Assembly: GCA_002391675.1 (NCBI GenBank)
Contig: DGFM01000017.1
Coordinates: forward strand, 748-22,269
Reading direction: 5' to 3'
Source of the DNA: Cloacimonetes bacterium UBA3900
Lineage (GTDB): Bacteria > Cloacimonadota > Cloacimonadia > Cloacimonadales > Cloacimonadaceae
Length of the DNA stretch: 21,522 bases
Program-made: the position numbers and the translations under genes
Part shown: positions 7,635-15,721 of the stretch, one piece after another
Position numbering within the stretch: the first letter of the stretch is position 1
Layout: each line of letters begins with the position of its first letter
Notes under the pieces: model-generated
What the model was told of the DNA's origin: nothing
The model's database searches: none
Seen by the model: only the letters and a program-made list of their open reading frames with translations

Positions 7635-8888
7635 TTACTCCTTTTTATTTAGTAATATTGCATCTAAATCTTGAGCTTGCCTGATCCCTTCTTCAAGGGA
7701 AACTGTCTGCAGCAAAATCCATCCCACGACGAAGAAAAGAAGCAGTGAGAGGATGGAATATCTGATGTCGCCGGTTTTGTGTGCGATCCAGCCATAGAGG
7801 ATGGGGCCAAAGATGGATGAGATTCTGCCGGTGAGGGTGTAAAAACCAAAGAACTCCGCCTGTTTATTCAAAGGCGTGAGCTGGGAAAGCATAGTACGGC
7901 TGTTTGCCTGCGAGCTGCCGATGGCCAGACCTGCAAGCAGGCCTACAAAGTAGTATTCCGTAGCACTCTTGCAGAAAAAGGCCCAGACCACTACCGTGAT
8001 CCAGATGAGGATACTGAGAGAAAGCGAGGTCTTGGTGTTGGTGGCATCGGTGAGCTTGCCAAATATAGCAGAGCCGGCGATGGAGGTAAACTGCGCCAGG
8101 ATGAAATAGATGATCATATCCTGCGTAGTCATGCCAAAGCGTGTGATGCCGTAGATGGAAGCAAAGACAATCACCGTGGTGATGCCATCATTATAGACAA
8201 AATAGCTGATGATGAAGCGTAAAAGATTGGGCAGTTTGCGCAGGTTTTTCATAGACCACCAGACGCGGTTGAAGCCGATCTTGAAGTAGTTGCTGCGTTG
8301 GACGGGACGCTTGGGCTCCTTGAGCCAGAAGAAGGTGAAGAGAGAAAAGACAAAGTGGTGTAAGGCAATCATGGGAAAGATGAGCCTTACATTGATCTTG
8401 AGCAACACCAGGGAGACCAGTAGCGAGAGCAGGCCACCCACATAGCCAAAAGCCCAACCGTAACCCGAGACCTTGCCAATGGTTTCAGGTGTGCTCACTT
8501 CCGGTAAGAAGGCGTCGTAAAAGACGTTGGCGCTGTTGAAGCCAAAATTGGCAATGATGAAGAAGATCATGCCCTTGGTCACATCTCCCGGGCCAACAAA
8601 CCAAAGCAAGGCAGTAAAGACCACGGTGAGCCAGCAATTGAGGAAGAGCATGCGCTTCTTGCCCCGGGAATAATCTGCTGCAGCACCCAAGAAGGGAGCG
8701 CTGATTGCCACCAGAGTCATGGATATCCCGATGGCCCTGCCCCAGAGCATCTCTCCATACCCGGGGTCACCTTGCACCACAGTTCCGATAAAATAGGCGC
8801 TATAGACTACCGAGACGATGATGGTGGTGAATGCTGAATTGGCAAAGTCGTAAAACATCCAACCCCAGGTGCTTTTGGAGAGCTTCAT
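7635..8888 (-). CDS. UMF1/Atg22-type MFS transporter
   Basis: The 417-aa hydrophobic product has about 11-12 predicted membrane segments and no signal peptide. The N-terminus WGWMFYDFANSAFTT and the segment GRISSIFGPILYGWIA are typical of the UMF1 (BtlA/Atg22-like) branch of the major facilitator superfamily; a charged cytosolic loop (KEPKRPVQRSNYFK) separates the halves. Substrates of bacterial UMF1 proteins are mostly unknown. The ATG overlaps the recF stop as ATGA, so it is coupled to recF, and its own last codons provide the ribosome site for potD. The pairing with a polyamine-binding lipoprotein may be coincidental. Confidence 0.85.
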   Translation of the reverse strand: MKLSKSTWGWMFYDFANSAFTTIIVSVVYSAYFIGTVVQGDPGYGEMLWGRAIGISMTLVAISAPFLGAAADYSRGKKRMLFLNCWLTVVFTALLWFVGPGDVTKGMIFFIIANFGFNSANVFYDAFLPEVSTPETIGKVSGYGWAFGYVGGLLSLLVSLVLLKINVRLIFPMIALHHFVFSLFTFFWLKEPKRPVQRSNYFKIGFNRVWWSMKNLRKLPNLLRFIISYFVYNDGITTVIVFASIYGITRFGMTTQDMIIYFILAQFTSIAGSAIFGKLTDATNTKTSLSLSILIWITVVVWAFFCKSATEYYFVGLLAGLAIGSSQANSRTMLSQLTPLNKQAEFFGFYTLTGRISSIFGPILYGWIAHKTGDIRYSILSLLLFFVVGWILLQTVSLEEGIRQAQDLDAILLNKKE

Positions 8889-9961
8889 GCGCCCCTCCCG
8901 AAGCCTTCAAGTTGCTCAAGCTCAGGCCAAATCTCTGCCACATCCGGTTTGGGACTGGCTACAAATACCTGCAGGCTGTCGCTCACCAAGCTCTTCACCA
9001 TCAGGCTATGCTCCGCATCCAGCTCGGCAAAGATATCGTCAAACAGCAAGATGGGCTTGATGGAGGTGTGGTTTTGCAGCAGGGATGAATGTGCCAGCTT
9101 CAAGGCAATGGCTGCCATTCTCTTTTGCCCCTGGGAGGCATAATCTCTCATGGATTTGCCATCCAAACTTATCTCATAATCATCCAAATGTGCGCCCACC
9201 AGGCTGCGTTGCCAAAGCTGCTCGCGTGGTTCCAGCTTTTGCAGCTGTGAGAGCAGCTCCTCTTCGGTCTGATCCTGAAAGTCCTTTAGTTGCGCCTGAT
9301 AAGAGAAGCAAGGCTTTTGTTCAACGGAATGGATGATGCTCGGCATCTGCTCAAATTGCTGGTTCAGAAGTTCTAAGTAACGCAGACGGTAGCCCAGCAC
9401 CTCTTTATTTGCCTTAATCAAGCCGGCGTCCCAGATGTGCTTTTGCCGGGGGTCATAATCTGTCTTCAACAAGGCATTCCGCTGTGCAACAACGTGCAGA
9501 AACCCACGCAGGACACCTATATAAGCAGGGAATAACTGGGATATGGCCAGATCGAAAAACTGGCGTCTCTTGCGGGGTGAGCCGTCGATCAGGCTGAGGT
9601 CTTCCGGCGCCAAATAGATGATCTTGATGTATTCAAACAGCATACTGAGCATCTTGAGCGGAGTTCCATCCAGCTTGAGCAGCTTACCGCCGGCAGAATA
9701 GTTGATCTCGAGTTCCATCTTGCTACCGCTATCCAGACAGAAGCCGGCCTCAATTCTCCATCCATCGGCATCGTAATGGGTGATCTGATCGTCCTTGTGA
9801 AGCCTTAGCGACTTCCCGATGCCGCAATAGGCAATGGCTTCCAAAAGATTGGTCTTGCCACTGCCGTTGGGCCCGATAATCAGGTTACCCAAAGGTTCAA
9901 ACTCAAAGCTGTTGCTTTGATGGTTTCTATAATTGAGAAGCCTTAAGCTGGATATGATCAA
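8885..9961 (-). CDS. recF: DNA replication/repair protein RecF
   Basis: RecF is an SMC-like ATPase that with RecO and RecR loads RecA at gaps. The 358-aa product carries Walker A GPNGSGKT at 30-37, the ABC-type signature SQGQKRMAAIALKLA, and Walker B ILLFDDIFAELD with the D-loop region. It directly follows dnaN, the classic order. The start must be TTG at 9961: an in-frame TGA lies immediately upstream and there is no in-frame ATG before the conserved LRLLNYRNH. Only a weak AGG precedes it, so initiation is probably weak and coupled to dnaN termination 4 bases upstream. The usual gyrB neighbour is absent; an MFS gene follows instead. Confidence 0.95.
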   Translation of the reverse strand: MIISSLRLLNYRNHQSNSFEFEPLGNLIIGPNGSGKTNLLEAIAYCGIGKSLRLHKDDQITHYDADGWRIEAGFCLDSGSKMELEINYSAGGKLLKLDGTPLKMLSMLFEYIKIIYLAPEDLSLIDGSPRKRRQFFDLAISQLFPAYIGVLRGFLHVVAQRNALLKTDYDPRQKHIWDAGLIKANKEVLGYRLRYLELLNQQFEQMPSIIHSVEQKPCFSYQAQLKDFQDQTEEELLSQLQKLEPREQLWQRSLVGAHLDDYEISLDGKSMRDYASQGQKRMAAIALKLAHSSLLQNHTSIKPILLFDDIFAELDAEHSLMVKSLVSDSLQVFVASPKPDVAEIWPELEQLEGFGRGA

Positions 9962-9965
9962 TCAC

Positions 9966-11126
9966 TTAAGACCTAAGCGGCATCAGCAGGTGTATGATCT
10001 GCTGATTGGGGGGATCACTCTCATTGGTCACGATCATCGGCTCTCTGGCTGTGCCAAGCCTGATCACGACTTTCTCGGTATCCAAAGCTTCCAGGATGGA
10101 AACCATATATTTGAAGTTGAAGGAGATGCTGGTGGGCTCGCCAGTGTAGACATAGTTTTGCACAAATTCCTTGGCATCACCGGTTTCTCTATCGTAGGAG
10201 CTAACTTCAAACTGGGTGTTATCTATCTCAAATTTGACTCTAAAGACATCATCAGGAGCCACCAGGGACACTCTGCGCAGGGTCTCAAGCAAGTCCTTGA
10301 CCTTCACTTCCAGGCGATTGGGCAGCTCCACCATGAAGGCTTTGCTGTAATCCGGATATTTGGCATCAAAGACGTTGGAGATGATCACGAAGTTGCCATA
10401 GAAGAAGACTATCTGGCTATCGCTGAAGCTGATGCCGAGGTCTTTGATATTGGAATTGTAGATCAGCTGCAGGAAGTTGAGCGTCTTGACAGGGATCACC
10501 TTCTCCACGTAGTCTTCACTGTCTGCACCCGGCTCAACTGTGGCGCTTTTCATTTCCAAATCCGAAGACTCAATGGCCTTGATGGTAATCTCGGAAACCT
10601 TGCGGCCATCAGTGGCGGCCATGAGGTGGCGATCTCTGTAGATCTTCCAGCAAACACCGGTGAGAATAGCTCTCTGCACGTCAAGAGACACGGCAAAGGA
10701 GGTCTTGCGCACCATTCTCATGAACAGCTCGGCATTGATGGTGTTGATTTGATGAGCCTCAGGCTCAGTGAGTATAGGGTAAAGAGATGGGTCTGCAGAC
10801 AGGATCTTAAAGTCAATCTTGTTGCCCTGGATCATCAGCAGCTCTTCGTTTTTCCAAAACTCGATCAGCCCTTCGGGCATGGCAGCAATGATCTCATTGA
10901 AGTGCCTGGCACTCACAGCTACGGTTCCACTCTCAATCACAGTGGCCTTGAAAGTAACAATCACGTGGAGCTCGAGATCAGAGGCCTTGATAGTAACATT
11001 GTTTGATTCTGCATCTACATCGATGAGATAGTTCAGCATGATAGGCGAGGTGTTTTTGCTACCCACAACCGTCGATAAATGCTGAATGTAAGGCTGTATA
11101 TCCTTCTTTTCAATTGATAATCTCAT
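9966..11126 (-). CDS. dnaN: DNA polymerase III beta sliding clamp
   Basis: The 386-aa product is the ring-shaped processivity clamp of DNA polymerase III. Features include the N-terminus MRLSIEKKDIQPYIQHLSTVV, the internal ATDGRKVS strand-loop of the second domain, and a C-terminus IIHLLMPLRS, close to the family's MPMRL ending. Length is near the family norm (about 366-380). An AGAGGA ribosome site lies about 5 bases before the ATG, and a TATAAT box lies about 20 bases further up. dnaA is not adjacent: birA and queA lie upstream. The leader holds no DnaA-box match that I could find, so an origin here is not supported. Confidence 0.96.
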   Translation of the reverse strand: MRLSIEKKDIQPYIQHLSTVVGSKNTSPIMLNYLIDVDAESNNVTIKASDLELHVIVTFKATVIESGTVAVSARHFNEIIAAMPEGLIEFWKNEELLMIQGNKIDFKILSADPSLYPILTEPEAHQINTINAELFMRMVRKTSFAVSLDVQRAILTGVCWKIYRDRHLMAATDGRKVSEITIKAIESSDLEMKSATVEPGADSEDYVEKVIPVKTLNFLQLIYNSNIKDLGISFSDSQIVFFYGNFVIISNVFDAKYPDYSKAFMVELPNRLEVKVKDLLETLRRVSLVAPDDVFRVKFEIDNTQFEVSSYDRETGDAKEFVQNYVYTGEPTSISFNFKYMVSILEALDTEKVVIRLGTAREPMIVTNESDPPNQQIIHLLMPLRS

Positions 11127-11285
11127 GGTATCCTCTATAAATTCTTATTATACTAAGCAAGGATTTTTACTTTTACTTTTTCGTCAACCAAAAAAACCAA
11201 ACAGGCGGCAGAAAAGTGGCAAAAAGATGGCAGATTAAGCGGCGTTTATGCCATTTATCAGCATGAACAGAGGCTTTGAGGCTGC
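11127..11285 (-). promoter_or_regulatory. dnaN leader with TATAAT box and phased A-tracts
   Basis: This 159-base gap separates birA from dnaN. On the minus strand TATAAT occupies 11152-11147, about 20 bases before the dnaN ATG, with TTGC just upstream. The only good -35 match, TTGACG at 11187-11182, is 29 bases away, too far for standard sigma-70 spacing. Further upstream, A/T-tracts recur at 11164-11168, 11171-11174, 11177-11181, 11190-11196, 11212-11215 and 11221-11225, and on the plus strand GGC recurs at 11207, 11218, 11229 and 11241. This suggests intrinsically bent DNA. I see no intrinsic terminator for birA. Confidence 0.45.
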
Positions 11286-11993
11286 TCAGTCCCCAAGCAC
11301 CTTCAAGCTTCCATAATTGATGCTCTTCATCCTCCCCACATCCATGAGCAAGTTGCCTCTTTTATCCAAACGTACGATTTTGCCTGTGATGCTCTTGCTG
11401 CCCTGCTCCACAATGCCCATTCTGCCCTTACCATAGAGATGATCATTGCAATAGTCCAGATACTCAAAGGGGTTGTTCAGCAGATGTTGGTTACTGTAAA
11501 CCTCATGGATAAAGAGCTGCATCAGCTTCCGGTTGGAAAGCTCAAAGCCCAAGATTTCTTTTAGCGAGATAGGGTTTGGCACGGCTCTGCTGGCCTTGAT
11601 TTTGTTGTTTGTATTCAACCCCAAACCGATCACGTAGGTGTTGTCTGCCATATGGTATTTACACAAAAGTCCAGCCAGCTTCTTGTCTTGATAATAGAGG
11701 TCGTTTGTCCATTTGATGCTGAGGTCGGCGATCATGAAGAGGCGGCTTAGAAGCTTGTGCAAGCAGTGTCCTGCAAACAGGGCAAATGAATCCACCGTCT
11801 CTTCGTGGTGCAAGGCAAAGGTAAACCATAAGCCGCCCCGGGGAGAAGCCCAACGATGGCCGCTGCGCCCAATGCCGGTGGTTTGCGCCAAGGAGCGCAC
11901 ATATACATCCGTGTCGGGTCGGGAGATATTGCGTATCCTTTCATATTCCACCATGGTGCTTTGCACCTCATCAAAGAGAAAATGCGCTTTCAT
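11286..11993 (-). CDS. birA: Biotin--[acetyl-CoA-carboxylase] ligase, catalytic form
   Basis: The enzyme activates biotin with ATP and attaches it to carboxyl-carrier lysines. The 235-aa product has the biotinyl-AMP loop GRSGHRWASPRGGLWFTF (the GRGRxxxxWxSPxGG motif), KWTNDLYYQDKKLAGLL with the conserved lysines, and a small C-terminal SH3-like domain (about residues 185-235). It lacks the N-terminal helix-turn-helix of E. coli BirA, so it is a class I ligase without repressor function. I placed the start at the ATG at 11993, which overlaps the queA stop as TAATG; the frame stays open 78 codons upstream inside queA but shows no homology there. Confidence 0.93.
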   Translation of the reverse strand: MKAHFLFDEVQSTMVEYERIRNISRPDTDVYVRSLAQTTGIGRSGHRWASPRGGLWFTFALHHEETVDSFALFAGHCLHKLLSRLFMIADLSIKWTNDLYYQDKKLAGLLCKYHMADNTYVIGLGLNTNNKIKASRAVPNPISLKEILGFELSNRKLMQLFIHEVYSNQHLLNNPFEYLDYCNDHLYGKGRMGIVEQGSKSITGKIVRLDKRGNLLMDVGRMKSINYGSLKVLGD

Positions 11994-13036
11994 TATTCTA
12001 TAAACATGGCGTCGCCATAGCTGAAGAAGCGATAACGCTCCTTGATTGCTTCCCTGTATGCTTTCCGGATAAGCCCCATACCGCAGAAGGCGCTGATCAT
12101 CATCAACAAGGATGATTTTGGCAGATGGAAGTTGGTGATCAGAGCGTCTACCACCTGCATCTTCACGCCCGGATAGATGAAGATATCCGTCCACTTGGAG
12201 CCGGATTGCAGCTGGCCATCTCTCCAAAAGCTCTCCAGAGTGCGGGCTGATGTGCTGCCTACGGCTATGACGCGGTTTCCCTTCTGCTTGGCCAAGTTAA
12301 CCTTTTGAGCAACATCAGTGCTGATGGTACAATATTCGGCGTGCATTTTATGGTCATCTATACGCTCGGTCTTCACCGGCAAAAATGTGCCCATCCCTAC
12401 ATGCAAGGTTACCTTGACTATGTTTACTCCCTGCCTTTCCAGCTCCATGAGCAGAGAGTCTGTAAAATGCAAACCTGCAGTGGGAGCGGCTACAGAGCCT
12501 TTACTCTCGGCATAGACCGTTTGATAGTTTTGATGATCCTGACTCTGGTCTGCACGCTTGATATAGGGAGGCAGAGGCACGTGCCCCACCTTGTTAAGCT
12601 CATCCCAGAAGTTCTGCCGGCTCTGGAAACTGATTCTTCTCAGGCCATGCTCATCAGGCAAAGAGACATAGCCCTTCAAGCCCTCGGAAAAGTCCAGCCA
12701 TTGCTCCTGTTTCAGCCTCTTCCCGGGATGCACCATACACGTCCAAGTATTGCTTTCCACCTCATTTATAAGCAAGACCTCGATCTTGGTCCCGTTTTCT
12801 TTTTGTCCAAAAAGCCGGGCGGGGATCACTTTGCTATTGTTGAGCACAAGCAGGTCTCCCGCTTTGAGCAGCTGAGGCAGCATATTGAAGCTCAAATGCC
12901 TGATAGAGCCGCTTTGCCTCTCTACGTGCATCATCCTGGAGGCATCCCTCTGGTACAAGGGATACTGAGCAATGAGCTCCGGCGGGAGCTCATAGTCATA
13001 GGTTGACAGGTCTAATAGATCGGGCTGCTTAGTCAC
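11993..13036 (-). CDS. queA: tRNA preQ1(34) S-adenosylmethionine ribosyltransferase-isomerase
   Basis: QueA moves the ribosyl group of SAM onto preQ1 in tRNA, giving epoxyqueuosine. The product has YDYELPPELIAQYP near the N-terminus, LVLNNSKVIPARLFG, the hallmark SVAAPTAGLHFT, TLHVGMGTFLPV and the C-terminal NFHLPKSSLLM. I favour the GTG at 13036 (347 aa, close to the usual 340-356), 4 bases after the DUF3108 stop. A TTG at 13099 would lengthen the protein by 21 residues without homology, and no in-frame ATG precedes the conserved start. Neither start has a clear ribosome site, so coupling to the upstream gene is likely. Confidence 0.94.
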   Translation of the reverse strand: MTKQPDLLDLSTYDYELPPELIAQYPLYQRDASRMMHVERQSGSIRHLSFNMLPQLLKAGDLLVLNNSKVIPARLFGQKENGTKIEVLLINEVESNTWTCMVHPGKRLKQEQWLDFSEGLKGYVSLPDEHGLRRISFQSRQNFWDELNKVGHVPLPPYIKRADQSQDHQNYQTVYAESKGSVAAPTAGLHFTDSLLMELERQGVNIVKVTLHVGMGTFLPVKTERIDDHKMHAEYCTISTDVAQKVNLAKQKGNRVIAVGSTSARTLESFWRDGQLQSGSKWTDIFIYPGVKMQVVDALITNFHLPKSSLLMMISAFCGMGLIRKAYREAIKERYRFFSYGDAMFIE

Positions 13037-13040
13037 ACGC

Positions 13041-13799
13041 TTATTTGACTTTATAAGGGACGTTGTAGGCTTCCTTGAGCTCAGCCACAAAAGAGCCAAA
13101 ACTCACGGCACTTTCCATCTTCACGGGGATCTTGTAGGCATCGTCCGTGATCCAGATGATGATCCTGCCTGTTTGTTTAAATACCGCTCCACTGATGAGT
13201 TTGGGCTCGATCACGAGGCAGTTTATATCACCGAAAATGGTCTTTACCTTCTCGCGCCTATGCACGATAATCTCTGTATTCATGGTGCGGCCATCGGAGG
13301 TGATATTTACCCTCAGCCTTTGTTTTGGCTTCAGATTTTGATTGCGCACATGATAGAAGGCACTCAGCACGTCCTGGCTATTGGCCAGCATCTTCATATC
13401 TTCAGATTTGTAAATGCCTTGTCTGAAGCTGTATTTCTGGTAGTTGGTGGTATTATTACTATGGTCGAAAGTGTGGATGCGACGCTGTCTATACTTCCCT
13501 TCCTGCAGGTTTTTGGTATATTTGATGGGCAAGAGGGTTTCTTTATCCCACCAGGAATCCACCCTGTCTCTCACCTTGAAGAAGGCATCAAAAAAGGGAT
13601 AAGTTCTGGCATCTGTGCTCAGATTCCAGGCGCTGCGACCGTTCATGCTGGATGACTTTGCCTCCAAGGTGGCTTCCGCTGCACTCACGATTCCATATTT
13701 AACGGTAAATACAAGCTTTTCGCCATCCCTAAAAGCCACATTTGCATTTAGCGGCAAAAAGCAGATTAACGCGATTAAGACTAACATCAGGTGTCTCAC
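13041..13799 (-). CDS. DUF3108 domain periplasmic protein
   Basis: The 252-aa product has a Sec signal peptide (about 1-19, hydrophobic LMLVLIALICFLPL then NANVAF). The mature part is beta-rich: GEKLVFTVKYGIVSAAEATLE, a DRVDSWWDKETLLPIKYTK segment, a central YHVRN..LKPKQRLRV region and GDINCLVIEPKL, a pattern I recognise from DUF3108 proteins, thought to bind or carry material in the periplasm. The precise role is unknown. The start is GTG, overlapping the SDR stop (GTGA), with a strong GGAGG 6 bases upstream, so it is efficiently translated and coupled. Its place between a reductase and queA gives no functional hint. Confidence 0.8.
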   Translation of the reverse strand: MRHLMLVLIALICFLPLNANVAFRDGEKLVFTVKYGIVSAAEATLEAKSSSMNGRSAWNLSTDARTYPFFDAFFKVRDRVDSWWDKETLLPIKYTKNLQEGKYRQRRIHTFDHSNNTTNYQKYSFRQGIYKSEDMKMLANSQDVLSAFYHVRNQNLKPKQRLRVNITSDGRTMNTEIIVHRREKVKTIFGDINCLVIEPKLISGAVFKQTGRIIIWITDDAYKIPVKMESAVSFGSFVAELKEAYNVPYKVK

Positions 13800-14545
13800 A
13801 ATGAACCTCCATTTATAATTATCTCTTGGCCCGTAAGATTGTCTATTTCATCAGACATCAGGACCTCACAAAGTAAAGCAAGCTCCGCTTTGCTGATCAG
13901 CTTGTGCGTGGGTGTCTTTTGCTTGTAGGCTGCAAAATAGTTTTGTCTAAACTTCAAGTATTCGCCCTGATAGTCGGATTCCAAGTCGCATTCAATGGGT
14001 CCGGGAGAAAGGCAATTGATCAGGATATTGTCCGCTGCATTTTCCACGGCTATGCTCTTGGCCAGGTTTACCATCGCAGTTTTGGCGGCAGCGTAGGCAG
14101 CACCATATGCCAAGCCTGTCTGCGTGACCACCGAAGTAAACAGGGCGATCCTGCCAAAGGATTTGGCCTTCATCTCCGGCAAAACTGCTTTGATGATATT
14201 CAGACTGCCAATGAGATTGACATCTATGGTGTGAGAAAAGAATTCCACGTCGCACTCTGCCACGCTTTTGGAATCCGAAGAACGAACTGCGGCGGCGTGA
14301 ATGAGGCGGGTTGCATTGCCACCAAAGTGTTGCTTGGCAGTTTGCAGCGTACGGGATATGGCTTTGGCGTCCATCAGGTCACAAGAGATCTTCAGCAGGT
14401 GATCGTTATCATGGATGTCCTGCAATCTATCACTTCTATTGTAATATAGGAGCAGCTTGGGATATTCTTTCAGGCCCGGATATTGGGCCAGATAGGAGCC
14501 CATCTGCCCGTTTGCGCCTGTGATGATGAGAAAGTCTTGTTTCAT
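13796..14545 (-). CDS. Short-chain dehydrogenase/reductase family protein
   Basis: The 249-aa product is a Rossmann-fold NAD(P)-dependent oxidoreductase. The nucleotide loop is TGANGQMG at 9-16. The catalytic set is complete: N110 (DVNLIGS), S138 (FTSVV), Y151 and K155 (YAAAK), followed by LSPGPIECDL and a C-terminal GQEIIINGG typical of FabG-like enzymes. The Gly motif TGxxGxxG is of the extended-SDR kind, while length and catalytic site are classical. The substrate cannot be read. It sits between coaBC (ATGA overlap) and the DUF3108 gene (GTGA overlap), so the three are translated as a unit. Confidence 0.9.
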   Translation of the reverse strand: MKQDFLIITGANGQMGSYLAQYPGLKEYPKLLLYYNRSDRLQDIHDNDHLLKISCDLMDAKAISRTLQTAKQHFGGNATRLIHAAAVRSSDSKSVAECDVEFFSHTIDVNLIGSLNIIKAVLPEMKAKSFGRIALFTSVVTQTGLAYGAAYAAAKTAMVNLAKSIAVENAADNILINCLSPGPIECDLESDYQGEYLKFRQNYFAAYKQKTPTHKLISKAELALLCEVLMSDEIDNLTGQEIIINGGSL

Positions 14546-15711
14546 AATTCTTTGATCTGGTCGATGATTTTATGGGCTACCAGCTCTTTGGGCCCATCGA
14601 GTTGGACGGGGTTTTCCTGATCTTTGGCCTTGATGACGGTGATGGCGGTATCGGCCTTCCCCGAGGTGGAAAGGTAGTTGGCACAGATCATATCCAGGTT
14701 CTTCTTCTGCAGCTTCTTTTTGGCGTTGGGGATCAGCTCATCGCTCTGAGCCGCAAAGCCGATCAGCTTCTGCCCCTTGGGCTTATGCTCAGATAAATAC
14801 GCCAGGATGTCCTGAGTGGGCTCCAGCTCCAGATTCAAGACCTCGGAGCTCTTTTTGAGCTTGCCTTCAATAGCTTGGGCAGGACGGTAATCTGAAACCG
14901 CAGCACATTTGATAATCCAATCCTGATCCTTTTGACGTTGGGTAACCTCGCTATGCATCTCTTGGACTGTGGGCGCAGAGACCACCTCATATAAATAGTA
15001 AGGAACGGGATATTTCATACTCCCATGCACCAGGCTCACCTTCGCACCCCGCAGGGCCAAGGCTCTGCAAAGGGATAAACCCATCTTACCGCTGGAGTTG
15101 TTGGTGATCTTTCGCATGGCATCTATGGGTTCCTCCGTGGCTCCTGCAGTTACCAAGACTCTGATTCCTTCAAGGTCTCGTCCATAATGCAGATAGCAAT
15201 TGACTGCGGCAACCACTTCTTCATTGGGCGGATACTTCCCTTTGCCGGAATAACCGCAGGCCAAATGACCGCTGACAGGCTCCAAAACGAAGTCTCCCCT
15301 ATCTCTTAAGGTTTTCAGGTTGGTTTGCGTAGCGGGATTGTTATACATATTTACGTTCATGGCCGGCACCCAAAGTTTGGGTTTTGTATGCGCCAGGAGA
15401 GTGGTAGAAATCAGGTCGTCAGCGATGCCATAAGCCGCTTTGGCCATGATGTTTGCCGTTGCGGGAGCGATCACCACCAGATCCGCCCAATCCGCCAGAT
15501 GGATGTGTGCGATTGGATCGGGATCGGCAAACATATCGCTGTGCGTGCTCTGAGCCGTGATCGCAGCAAAGCTGAGCTGGCTCACAAAACGCTGAGCGTT
15601 TGCACTGAGGATGGTCTTCACAGTGTGCCCACCCTGGCTGAGGCGGCTCGCCAAGTCTATAGCTTTATAGGCTGCAATGCCGCCGCTTACGCATAGTAGT
15701 ATATTGCTCAT
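14542..15711 (-). CDS. coaBC: Bifunctional phosphopantothenoylcysteine decarboxylase/synthetase CoaBC
   Basis: CoaBC makes 4'-phosphopantetheine precursors for coenzyme A: the synthetase joins cysteine to phosphopantothenate with CTP, and the flavin-dependent decarboxylase removes CO2. The N-terminal CoaC half shows SGGIAAYKA, the active-site IAHIHLADWAD, VPAMNVNMY and the flap LACGYSGKGKYPP. The CoaB half starts at VLVTAGATEEPIDAMR, with ITNNSSGKMG and a KLKK motif. I prefer the ATG at 15711 (389 aa) because AGGT lies 6 bases upstream and the conserved SNILLCVSGG follows at once; an ATG at 15744 adds 11 unconserved residues. The SDR start overlaps its stop as ATGA. Confidence 0.95.
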   Translation of the reverse strand: MSNILLCVSGGIAAYKAIDLASRLSQGGHTVKTILSANAQRFVSQLSFAAITAQSTHSDMFADPDPIAHIHLADWADLVVIAPATANIMAKAAYGIADDLISTTLLAHTKPKLWVPAMNVNMYNNPATQTNLKTLRDRGDFVLEPVSGHLACGYSGKGKYPPNEEVVAAVNCYLHYGRDLEGIRVLVTAGATEEPIDAMRKITNNSSGKMGLSLCRALALRGAKVSLVHGSMKYPVPYYLYEVVSAPTVQEMHSEVTQRQKDQDWIIKCAAVSDYRPAQAIEGKLKKSSEVLNLELEPTQDILAYLSEHKPKGQKLIGFAAQSDELIPNAKKKLQKKNLDMICANYLSTSGKADTAITVIKAKDQENPVQLDGPKELVAHKIIDQIKEL

Positions 15712-15721
15712 GGTCTTACCT

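Noticed and set aside
9933..11006. 357-codon plus-strand open frame opposite dnaN
   Set aside because: It is the antisense shadow of dnaN, whose motifs are unmistakable; the predicted peptide has no recognisable domain.
11182..11187. TTGACG as the -35 box for dnaN
   Set aside because: It is 29 bases from the TATAAT hexamer, well outside usual sigma-70 spacing.
11127..11285. Replication origin next to dnaN
   Set aside because: No sequence close to the DnaA box TTWTNCACA was found, and dnaA is not adjacent.
11994..12227. 78-residue N-terminal extension of BirA
   Set aside because: It lies wholly inside queA in another frame, has no helix-turn-helix pattern, and a TAATG-coupled ATG gives the normal catalytic start.
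12305..13006. 233-codon plus-strand open frame opposite queA
   Set aside because: Antisense to queA, whose protein motifs are complete; no ribosome site or family signal.
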